DNA of 10,336 nt from Anaerolineae bacterium (GTDB taxonomy: Bacteria > Chloroflexota > Anaerolineae > 4572-78), in the NCBI GenBank assembly GCA_027022125.1, contig JALVZI010000163.1, positions 1,731 through 12,066 on the forward strand. The letters run 5' to 3'. Position numbers and translations under genes: made by a program. Shown here in pieces: positions 1 to 4,740 of the stretch. The notes below the pieces were generated by a model. The model did no database searches. It worked only from the letters and a program-made list of their open reading frames with translations, and was not told where the DNA came from. Numbering within the stretch: position 1 is the first letter of the stretch; the number at the start of each line of letters is the position of its first letter.

Positions 1-30
1 ATTCCCGCGAAAGCGGGAATCCAGGGTGTT
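1..30. repeat. Terminal palindromic repeat, left copy (dRS3-like)
   Basis: Bases 1-20 form a perfect hairpin: ATTCCCGC, loop GAAA, GCGGGAAT. The pattern ATTCCC-N8-GGGAAT is the consensus form of the neisserial dRS3 element, although nothing else here suggests Neisseria. The 30-base unit recurs in the same orientation at 10307-10336 with one mismatch (g24 against c10330). It is an intergenic repeat of unknown mobility. Confidence 0.85.
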
Positions 31-40
31 TCGCTATGGA

Positions 41-72
41 TTCCGGATATTTCCCTGCGGGAAATTCCGGAA
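41..72. repeat. Second hairpin, inverted relative to the terminal repeat
   Basis: Bases 41-47 (TTCCGGA) pair with 66-72, and 49-55 (ATTTCCC) pair with 59-65, leaving a TGC loop and one bulged T at 48. The flanks (ggattcc at 38-44, ggaatgac at 69-76) resemble the reverse complement of the 1-23 element. Bases 1-76 therefore look like two facing copies of one repeat family, the second diverged inside its stem but still self-complementary. Confidence 0.7.
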
Positions 73-80
73 TGACATTA

Positions 81-110
81 AAAATCCGTGAAATTTGTGG
101 AAATTCGTGG
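81..110. repeat. Short array of degenerate 10-base units
   Basis: Three consecutive 10-base units are visible: AAAATCCGTG, AAATTTGTGG and AAATTCGTGG. They resemble the ATCCGTGA-type units at 6461-6480 and probably belong to the same repeat family. No coding function is supported here. Confidence 0.5.
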
Positions 111-164
111 CTGAAATTCAGTCACACAAAAAGTTTCAACCAGTTCGTTATCAAACCGCGCATT

Positions 165-213
165 GCGTATTTCGTATTGCGTAAATTACGCAATATGCAG
201 CACGCAATACGTT
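165..213. repeat. Mirrored heptamer array with central palindrome
   Basis: Three 7-base units in one orientation (165-185, for example GCGTATT and TCGTATT) are followed by four in the opposite orientation (186-213, for example TTACGCA and GCACGCA). At the switch point, 175-184 and 186-195 form a perfect 10-bp inverted repeat around A185. A diverged copy of the central hairpin is at 10144-10165. Confidence 0.7.
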
Positions 214-316
214 TGCCGAAAACAGATTGACTGCACCCTGTATAGTTACGAAAAATAGCCGTCTGTTATCAACGCAGAGCAGGAAGCAGGAATCATTGCC
301 GGTCGTTCAAATTATC

Positions 317-358
317 ACGCCTCACGTTTCACGCATCACTCATCACGCATCACGTTTT
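317..358. repeat. Tandem heptamer array upstream of the 374 gene
   Basis: Six adjacent 7-base units run without gaps, with variants such as ACGCCTC, ACGTTTC, ACGCATC and ACTCATC. The array ends 15 bases before the ATG at 374, just before the Shine-Dalgarno. Units of the same family occur in the 4646-4730 array in the same orientation relative to the downstream gene. The rest of 1-373 holds only the other repeats listed; I see no gene in it. Confidence 0.75.
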
Positions 359-373
359 CTTCAGGGGGATATA

Positions 374-742
374 ATGCCTCGGCGAACCGATTTTTCATGG
401 CGGGCATTCTCAATCTTTTTCGCGGTGCTGCTGCTGGTGGTAACCGTGCTCGATTGGCAGAATGACATTCTGGTATGGCAGCAGTGGAGCATTCAGGTGG
501 GGCTGATTGCATTGGGTATGCTGGTGCTCGCCGCCGTCGGTTTTCAATTCCCCGATTTATCTGCACCGCGCGGGGCGTTTTTGGTATTCAGTATCGGTAT
601 TTTAACACTCATTCCGGCGGTGCTATTGTCGCTCAATCCCCCCGGCGATTTCTGGTCGCAGTATTTCACCATCGGCTTGAGTATGGCAGCCGGTAGTTTT
701 TTGGGCTTTCTGTTCATCTGGTTGATGGACAAACGGCTGTGA
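374..742 (+). CDS. Small four-helix integral membrane protein, unknown function
   Basis: I do not recognise this 122-residue protein. It is strongly hydrophobic with four likely membrane segments at about residues 11-28, 38-58, 67-86 and 96-117. The basic start (MPRRTD) and basic end (DKRL) suggest that both termini face the cytoplasm. There is no signal peptide or catalytic motif. The frame stays open upstream to 227, but 317-358 is repeat DNA, so ATG 374 with AGGGGGA five bases ahead is the better start. It lies 208 bases before the glycosyltransferase, separated by an inverted repeat, so co-transcription is possible but not shown. It could be an envelope accessory protein. The coding call is fairly secure from the RBS, the hydrophobic pattern and codon use like the neighbouring genes. 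Confidence 0.75.
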   Translation: MPRRTDFSWRAFSIFFAVLLLVVTVLDWQNDILVWQQWSIQVGLIALGMLVLAAVGFQFPDLSAPRGAFLVFSIGILTLIPAVLLSLNPPGDFWSQYFTIGLSMAAGSFLGFLFIWLMDKRL

Positions 743-790
743 GGTTGACAGCATGGAAAGAGTCCACTGAAAAAAGGTGTAAAAATTGAA

Positions 791-921
791 CCACAGAGGC
801 GCAGAGTCACAGAGAAAATAAGGTTTGAGAACCGGTTATGCAGTGGCATTTGCAAGTTCCGGTGAAAACCTGAGCCAAAACTCAAAAACTTTAAATTCTC
901 CGCGCCTCTGTGTCTCTGTGG
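791..921. repeat. Inverted pair of 8-base-unit arrays
   Basis: The left arm (791-814) is three octamers: CCACAGAG, GCGCAGAG, TCACAGAG. The right arm (898-921) is three octamers of the complementary type: CTCCGCGC, CTCTGTGT, CTCTGTGG. The arms match at 19 of 24 positions (the outermost octamer perfectly) and enclose 83 bases with no evident gene. The right arm ends 29 bases before the glycosyltransferase ATG, so the structure may lie in its 5' untranslated region. Confidence 0.75.
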
Positions 922-950
922 TGAAAAATTAACCTTTTTGCAGGTGAGTC

Positions 951-1907
951 ATGGAAACATATCAGAAAATAAAATGTAGCGTGGGCATCACCGCGCATAA
1001 TGAAGAAGCAAACATGGCTCAAATTTTGGAAGCCATGATAAACCAGCGACTGTTCACGGTGGCAATCACCGAAATTATCGTGGTGGCATCCGGTTGCACC
1101 GACCGCACCGAAGATATTGTGCGCGAATATATGCAGGTGGATGACCGCATTCAGTTGTTTGTGCAGGAAAAACGCGAAGGCAAAACCAGTGCCATCAACA
1201 TTTTTTTGGCACACGCCAGCGAGAATATCTGCGTGCTGGAAAGCGGCGATACCGTGCCGCACGAAGATGCCATCGAAAATATGGTGCGCATGTTCGCTGA
1301 CCCGGCGGTGGGTATGACCGGCGCGCACAAAGTGCCGGTGAACACCCCCGACCATGTGGTGGGTTTTCTGTCGCATTTGCGGCTGAAATTGGAACACCAA
1401 CTCTGTCTGGAAATTCCCCGTTTGGGCGAACTGATTGCCTTCCGCAAAGTGTTCGACGCCATTCCGCCCGATGTGGCGATGGATGAGGCTTTTGTGGAAG
1501 CGCTGGTCATTCGGCGGGGGTTGCAGGTTCGTTATGCCCCCGACGCGGTGGTATTCAACATGGGACCGGAAACGGTGAGCGATTTCATCAAACAGCGCCG
1601 CCGCAACCATGCCGGACATCTGTATCTGAAAGAAAAATACGGCTATAAAGTTTCCAGCCTCGATTCGAGCAAAGTGGTCAAACTGGCGCTGGAAGAGGTA
1701 TGGGGCGCGGTGCGGCTGGTGTGGACGTTGTTCGCGCTGGCGGTGATTGAATTTTACTCGCGCATTTTGGGCTGGTACGATTACCGCATCAAAAAGAAAA
1801 CCCATGTGGTGTGGGACATCGCTTGGACAACCAAAGAGGTCAAGCGCCCGGTTGACACCAAAGGCATCAACATTACCTCGCCACATTTGCCCGCCAAAAA
1901 AGAATGA
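951..1907 (+). CDS. Family 2 glycosyltransferase, membrane-associated
   Basis: This 318-residue protein has a GT-A fold glycosyltransferase pattern. Residues 10-20 (SVGITAHNEEA) match the first nucleotide-binding strand, and 41-53 (EIIVVASGCTDRT) the usual VSDGSTDGT region. REGK at 75-78 precedes the metal-binding site at 97-100, which reads ESGD instead of DxD. AMDE at 176-179 fits the acceptor/base region, and QRRRNHAG at 215-222 is a QxxRW-like motif. Residues 251-272 look like one membrane helix with a basic stretch after it (KKK at 281-283), suggesting the inner face of the membrane. The start is ATG 951 with AGGTG five bases upstream. The stop overlaps the next gene's ATG by four bases, so the two are probably translated together. 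It likely moves a sugar to a lipid or polymer; donor and acceptor cannot be read from the sequence. Confidence 0.87.
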   Translation: METYQKIKCSVGITAHNEEANMAQILEAMINQRLFTVAITEIIVVASGCTDRTEDIVREYMQVDDRIQLFVQEKREGKTSAINIFLAHASENICVLESGDTVPHEDAIENMVRMFADPAVGMTGAHKVPVNTPDHVVGFLSHLRLKLEHQLCLEIPRLGELIAFRKVFDAIPPDVAMDEAFVEALVIRRGLQVRYAPDAVVFNMGPETVSDFIKQRRRNHAGHLYLKEKYGYKVSSLDSSKVVKLALEEVWGAVRLVWTLFALAVIEFYSRILGWYDYRIKKKTHVVWDIAWTTKEVKRPVDTKGINITSPHLPAKKE

Positions 1908-2911
1908 TGAAAGACAAACTGATAACCCTGCTGAAAATCGTCATCAGCGTCGGGCTGATGGGCTATCTGCTGTACCGATTTCTGTCTGACCCCGCCGACC
2001 GCGCACTGCTGCTGAACACGCTGACCACCGCCAACTATTGGTATCTGACATTGGCTGTGGCGTTTTTCGTTTTGGCAATTTTCACTAACTCGCTGAAATG
2101 GTTCATTCTGCTGCGGGCGCAGGGCGTGCCCGTGCCGCTGAAATCGCTGGTCAACTATACTTTTGTCGGGTTCTTTTTCAATAACTTTTTGCCCGCCAAT
2201 GTGGGCGGCGATGTGATGCGCGGGTTCGGGGTGGCAAAACACACCGAACACAACACCGACGCAGCGGTGTCGGTGGTGGTTGACCGCATCATCGGGTTGA
2301 TGGCGTTTATGTTCACCGCGGTGGTGGCGGCGTTTACGGCGGTGTATCTGGTTCGCAACGGGTTGGGGGCAAATTTGCTGGCGGCGGATGAATCGCTGGT
2401 GGATAATTTGACGCAGGTGGAATGGTTGGCAATCGGCGGGATGGTCATCATTGCCGGTACATTTTTGGTGATGCTCAGCCGCCGTTTGCGACGGCTCATC
2501 GGTAAACTGTTCGGCTTGCCCGTGCTGAAAATTTTTGCCCCGCTGTATGAGCGGTTGTCTGATGCGTTTGGCGCGTACCGGCACGAATATACCGCGCTGC
2601 TGACCGCGTTTGCGGTGGGGGTCGGCACGGTGCTGTTGACCGGGCTGGTCGATTTGAGCATTGTTGCCGGATTGCACGGCAACATTCCGCCGCTGTACAT
2701 TTTTCTGTTCAATCCGATTATCGCCGTGCTGCTGATTGTGCCCATCAGCATTGGCGGGCTGGGAACTGGCTCGCTGCTGTATGTTTATTTTTACGGGTTG
2801 GTCGGTGTGCCGCAAACGCTGGCATTCGCCCTGTCGCTCATCAAACAGGCAGTGGTGTATCTTGGCAGTATGCCCGGCGGCGTGCTGTGGCTGCGAAAGA
2901 ATCGGGGGTGA
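1904..2911 (+). CDS. LPG-synthase-TM / flippase-like membrane protein
   Basis: This 335-residue polytopic protein matches the lysylphosphatidylglycerol synthase transmembrane family (PF03706, UPF0104/AglD-like). Visible hallmarks are FFNNFLPANVGGDVMRG at 91-107, SVVVDRIIGL at 123-132, PISIGGLG at 280-287 and a C-terminal ALSLIKQAVVYLGSMPGG stretch. Six to eight membrane helices are likely. There is no soluble transferase domain, so it is the stand-alone form often called flippase-like. The canonical Arg-Glu after the IGGLG segment is replaced by TGS (288-290). Translation starts at ATG 1904 or 1907; the ATGA overlap with the glycosyltransferase stop and the lack of a strong RBS suggest translational coupling. 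Together the two genes suggest synthesis and membrane transfer of a glycolipid or polyprenyl-linked sugar. The substrate is unknown. Confidence 0.85.
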   Translation: MMKDKLITLLKIVISVGLMGYLLYRFLSDPADRALLLNTLTTANYWYLTLAVAFFVLAIFTNSLKWFILLRAQGVPVPLKSLVNYTFVGFFFNNFLPANVGGDVMRGFGVAKHTEHNTDAAVSVVVDRIIGLMAFMFTAVVAAFTAVYLVRNGLGANLLAADESLVDNLTQVEWLAIGGMVIIAGTFLVMLSRRLRRLIGKLFGLPVLKIFAPLYERLSDAFGAYRHEYTALLTAFAVGVGTVLLTGLVDLSIVAGLHGNIPPLYIFLFNPIIAVLLIVPISIGGLGTGSLLYVYFYGLVGVPQTLAFALSLIKQAVVYLGSMPGGVLWLRKNRG

Positions 2912-2924
2912 GTGGGAATCTCAC
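2908..2924 (+). terminator. Weak hairpin at the end of the flippase-like gene
   Basis: GTGAG (2908-2912) and CTCAC (2920-2924) pair over a 7-base loop that includes the stop codon. Only TGTTTA follows, so there is no real U-run. The REP pair at 2955-3021 is a more likely transcript boundary. Confidence 0.2.
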
Positions 2925-2954
2925 TGTTTAGCGTGCTGTGTCTGCCTCGAACAT

Positions 2955-3021
2955 CGTAGGGGCAGCCCTTGTGGCTGCCCTGTTTCGGGCGACCACAAGA
3001 GTCACCTCTACGAATTTTGGG
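2955..3021. repeat. REP pair (BIME-like) downstream of the RAYT gene
   Basis: Two REP hairpins face each other. The first (2956-2980, + orientation) has GTAG at 2956-2959 and the stem GGGCAGCC / GGCTGCCC around CTTGT. The second (2987-3011, opposite orientation) has GGGCGACC, loop ACAAG and a decayed second arm, ending in CTAC (GTAG on the - strand) at 3008-3011. The tail to 3021 repeats 3544-3578 with three mismatches. A GTAG foot next to a hairpin is the known signature of REPs mobilised by RAYT proteins. Confidence 0.85.
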
Positions 3022-3529
3022 GGTGTAAATCATCGTCCATCCACTGCAATGGGTTGTTGTGGATATATTCTCGAATTTCCATCAAATCTTCCTCATTACG
3101 GATAATGTGATCCCAGTAATTTCGTTGCCATAATCGGGTGTCAAACTGCTCCCAACCTAAATTTTTCACGCCGGCAATATACTGAGTTGTGGTAATAGAC
3201 TTGAATGCACCGATAATTCCGCCCAGCGTAGGGGCAGCCCTTGTGGCTGCCCTGTTTTCATAGGGATATATGGCAATGATGCCGTGAAAATGGTTGGGCA
3301 TCACTACAAACACATCAATACCGATATTGGGGAAGCGGTTAGGCAGTGATAGCCATTCCAACTTTACCATTTCCCCGGCTGTATTTAAATGCAATTGACC
3401 ATTACTCACACTGCCGAACAATTCTGCTCGGTGTTGAACAACAATCGTGACAAAATACATTCCCGGTGAGGAATAGTCATAATTTTTCAAACGGATTGAA
3501 TGACGGTGATGAATGTCTGGTGTGAACAT
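3008..3529 (-). CDS. REP-associated tyrosine transposase (RAYT, IS200-like)
   Basis: The 173-residue product belongs to the Y1 transposase family (PF01797), which cleaves single-stranded DNA at REP hairpins. The HUH metal site is MPNHFH at residues 77-82 (His80, His82). The candidate nucleophile is Tyr138 in NYWDHIIRNEEDL, followed by YIHNNPLQW at 155-163. The N-terminal IHHRHSIRLKNYDYSSPGMYFVTI pattern (split as residues 6-17 and 18-29) is typical of RAYTs. ATG 3529 is preferred; a GTG at 3553 would lie inside the upstream REP. Residues 91-101 (ENRAATRAAPT) are encoded by a complete REP, and the stop TAG is part of another REP's GTAG. The gene is visibly richer in A+T than its neighbours and looks intact, which fits transfer. 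There is no accessory tnpB, as expected for RAYTs. Confidence 0.92.
   Translation of the reverse strand: MFTPDIHHRHSIRLKNYDYSSPGMYFVTIVVQHRAELFGSVSNGQLHLNTAGEMVKLEWLSLPNRFPNIGIDVFVVMPNHFHGIIAIYPYENRAATRAAPTLGGIIGAFKSITTTQYIAGVKNLGWEQFDTRLWQRNYWDHIIRNEEDLMEIREYIHNNPLQWMDDDLHPQNS
3227..3257. repeat. REP hairpin inside the RAYT coding sequence
   Basis: This 31-base stretch is identical to 2955-2985, including the GTAG (3228-3231) and the stem 3232-3239 / 3245-3252 with loop CTTGT. It is read in frame as residues 91-101 of the transposase, between the HUH motif and the LGGIIGAFKS segment, without breaking the frame. Confidence 0.9.
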
Positions 3530-3543
3530 TTTCGTATTTATTT

Positions 3544-3578
3544 GGGCGACCACAAGGGTCGCCCCTACGAATTTTGGG
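3544..3578. repeat. REP hairpin upstream of the RAYT gene
   Basis: The stem GGGCGACC / GGTCGCCC (3544-3551 / 3557-3564) with loop ACAAG is perfect and is followed by CTAC (3565-3568), giving GTAG on the - strand. This 35-base unit is a direct repeat of 2987-3021 (32 of 35 identical), so near-identical units bracket the transposase gene. It may also end transcripts from the 3612-3941 gene. Confidence 0.88.
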
Positions 3579-3611
3579 TGGAATCCTTATGGAAATTTGC
3601 CGGAATTATCC

Positions 3612-3941
3612 CTACTCATCTTCTTCCGGCTCATACCGCCAACTGTTCACCGGTTCCATCTCTTCCGGGGTGACGACATCCTGTTGAATGAAAACCGGCT
3701 CGTCTTTCAGAAATCCGTTCAGCGCGAGAGGCAAATGCCCAATGCCGATGGTGGACAAATCGTTCATATCGATGTCCCATTTCAATATGGAAACATCCAC
3801 ATTCGCCGGGCGACTGTCGAACCGGTTGCGATAGACTTTCAGATGGACGACAGAATCGCCGTCTACCGCCAGCACTTTCACCACCCGAAAATCACCATCC
3901 CACACTACCGAATATAATCCGCCTGCCACCAATTTTGTCAT
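3612..3941 (-). CDS. 109-residue conserved-looking protein, coupled to the SDR
   Basis: I cannot name this family with confidence. The first 45 residues (GGLYSVVWDGDFRVVKVLAVDGDSV in two runs, residues 7-16 and 17-31) alternate hydrophobic and polar residues like a small SH3- or Tudor-type beta barrel. A GIGHLPL motif is at 66-72, and the C-terminus is acidic (YEPEEDE). There is no signal peptide, membrane helix or cysteine cluster, so it is probably cytoplasmic. ATG 3941 overlaps the SDR stop as ATGA, and six G residues lie eight bases upstream within the SDR. An open frame continues upstream to 4067 only as a shadow of the SDR. The tight overlap suggests co-expression with the SDR; its function is open. 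It is the last gene of this - strand group before the REP. Confidence 0.75.
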   Translation of the reverse strand: MTKLVAGGLYSVVWDGDFRVVKVLAVDGDSVVHLKVYRNRFDSRPANVDVSILKWDIDMNDLSTIGIGHLPLALNGFLKDEPVFIQQDVVTPEEMEPVNSWRYEPEEDE

Positions 3942-4657
3942 ACCGATTGCCCCCCGTCCACGGCGATAATTTGCCCGTTGACGAATCGCGCCGCGTCGCT
4001 GCACAGAAATGCCACCACCCGCGCCACATCCTCCGGTTCGCCCCAGCGAATGCCGGGCGTGTCCCAATATGGCTCGGTGAGCGGCGTTTTGATGTATCCC
4101 GGCGCGACCCCATTCACCCGAATGCCGAATGGCGCCAACTCGCGGGCGGCGCGGCGGGTAAACTCGGCGACGGCGGCTTTTGCGGCGGCAACCGCGCCGT
4201 AACCCTCTTTTTGCGGCGGGTACAGCGGCGAACTGCCCATAGTGACAATCACCCCGCCGCCGATTTCGCGCATCACGCGCCCGGCAATTTGAGAGCAGAG
4301 GAACGTGCCTTTGGTGTTCACTTCAAACGTGCGCATCCATTCCCACTCACCCTGCTCCAGCACCCCGCTTTGCGGCTCGATGCCCGCGCAGTTGACCAGA
4401 ATATCCACCGTGTCCCACGCTTCGATGACCTGTTGAAACATGCTCTGCACCAGCATTTTGTTGTCCGCCGAACCGGTGAACGCCATTGCCGTGCCGCCTG
4501 CGGCGGTGATGGCGTCGGCGGTGGCAGTGGCGGCGGTCGGATTTACATCGTTGGCGCAGACGCGCACGCCCTGCGCCGCCAGCATCAGCGCGGTGGCACG
4601 TCCGATACCGCGCCCTGCACCGGTCACAATTGCGGTTTTAGGGTTGTCATTTGTCAT
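3938..4657 (-). CDS. SDR-family oxidoreductase lacking the catalytic tyrosine
   Basis: This 239-residue short-chain dehydrogenase is of the classical FabG-like type. It has the cofactor motif TGAGRGIG (12-19), Asp37 after strand 2 (suggesting NAD(H) rather than NADP(H)), NCAG at 89-92, Asn114 in NTKG, Ser142/Ser143, Lys160 and APGYIKTP at 185-192. The active-site Tyr expected four residues before Lys160 is Val156 (VAAAK instead of YxxxK); a tyrosine is present at 153. All other fold motifs are intact, so this is not general decay. It may be a pseudo-enzyme, a binding partner, or an enzyme using Tyr153. Start ATG 4657 has AAGGA ten bases upstream, both lying in a heptamer array. It lies 83 bases after the ThDP-enzyme gene and overlaps the next gene by four bases. 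The substrate is unknown. Confidence 0.9.
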   Translation of the reverse strand: MTNDNPKTAIVTGAGRGIGRATALMLAAQGVRVCANDVNPTAATATADAITAAGGTAMAFTGSADNKMLVQSMFQQVIEAWDTVDILVNCAGIEPQSGVLEQGEWEWMRTFEVNTKGTFLCSQIAGRVMREIGGGVIVTMGSSPLYPPQKEGYGAVAAAKAAVAEFTRRAARELAPFGIRVNGVAPGYIKTPLTEPYWDTPGIRWGEPEDVARVVAFLCSDAARFVNGQIIAVDGGQSV

Positions 4658-4730
4658 TTGTCATTCGTCCTTTGTGATGCGTGAAAACGTGAAACGTGAC
4701 TTGGGACTTGAAACTGAAAACTGACGACTG
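4646..4730. repeat. Drifting heptamer array at the SDR start
   Basis: About twelve consecutive units of 7 bases (one of 8) run from 4646 to 4730. Neighbouring units differ by a few changes, for example GTCATTT, GTCATTC and GTCCTTT at one end and GAAACTG, AAAACTG and ACGACTG at the other. Middle units (GTGATGC, GTGAAAC) are the reverse complement of the 317-358 type. The array covers almost the whole gap between the SDR and the ThDP enzyme and extends into the SDR's first codons. Confidence 0.8.
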
Positions 4731-4740
4731 AAAACCAACA

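Noticed and set aside
36..230. 64-codon open frame on the + strand
   Set aside because: It is made almost entirely of intergenic repeats (hairpin, 10-base units, heptamers) and has no RBS or recognisable domain.
227..373. N-terminal extension of the 374-742 gene
   Set aside because: The extra 49 codons read through the heptamer array, and a good Shine-Dalgarno sits just before ATG 374.
745..773. Promoter at the perfect TTGACA after the 374 gene
   Set aside because: No acceptable -10 box lies 16-18 bases downstream.
891..1886. Long - strand frame opposite the glycosyltransferase
   Set aside because: It is His- and Gln-rich shadow composition opposite a clear glycosyltransferase gene.
1781..2815. 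Long - strand frame opposite the flippase-like gene
   Set aside because: Low-complexity Gln/His/Arg composition with no motif; the + strand gene has family hallmarks.
3942..4067. Upstream extension of the 109-residue gene
   Set aside because: It overlaps the SDR in another frame and encodes Gly/Arg-rich shadow sequence; ATG 3941 with the ATGA overlap is a better start.
317..4730. Heptamer arrays as CRISPR arrays
   Set aside because: Units are adjacent with no spacers, only 7 bases long and degenerate; no cas genes are present.
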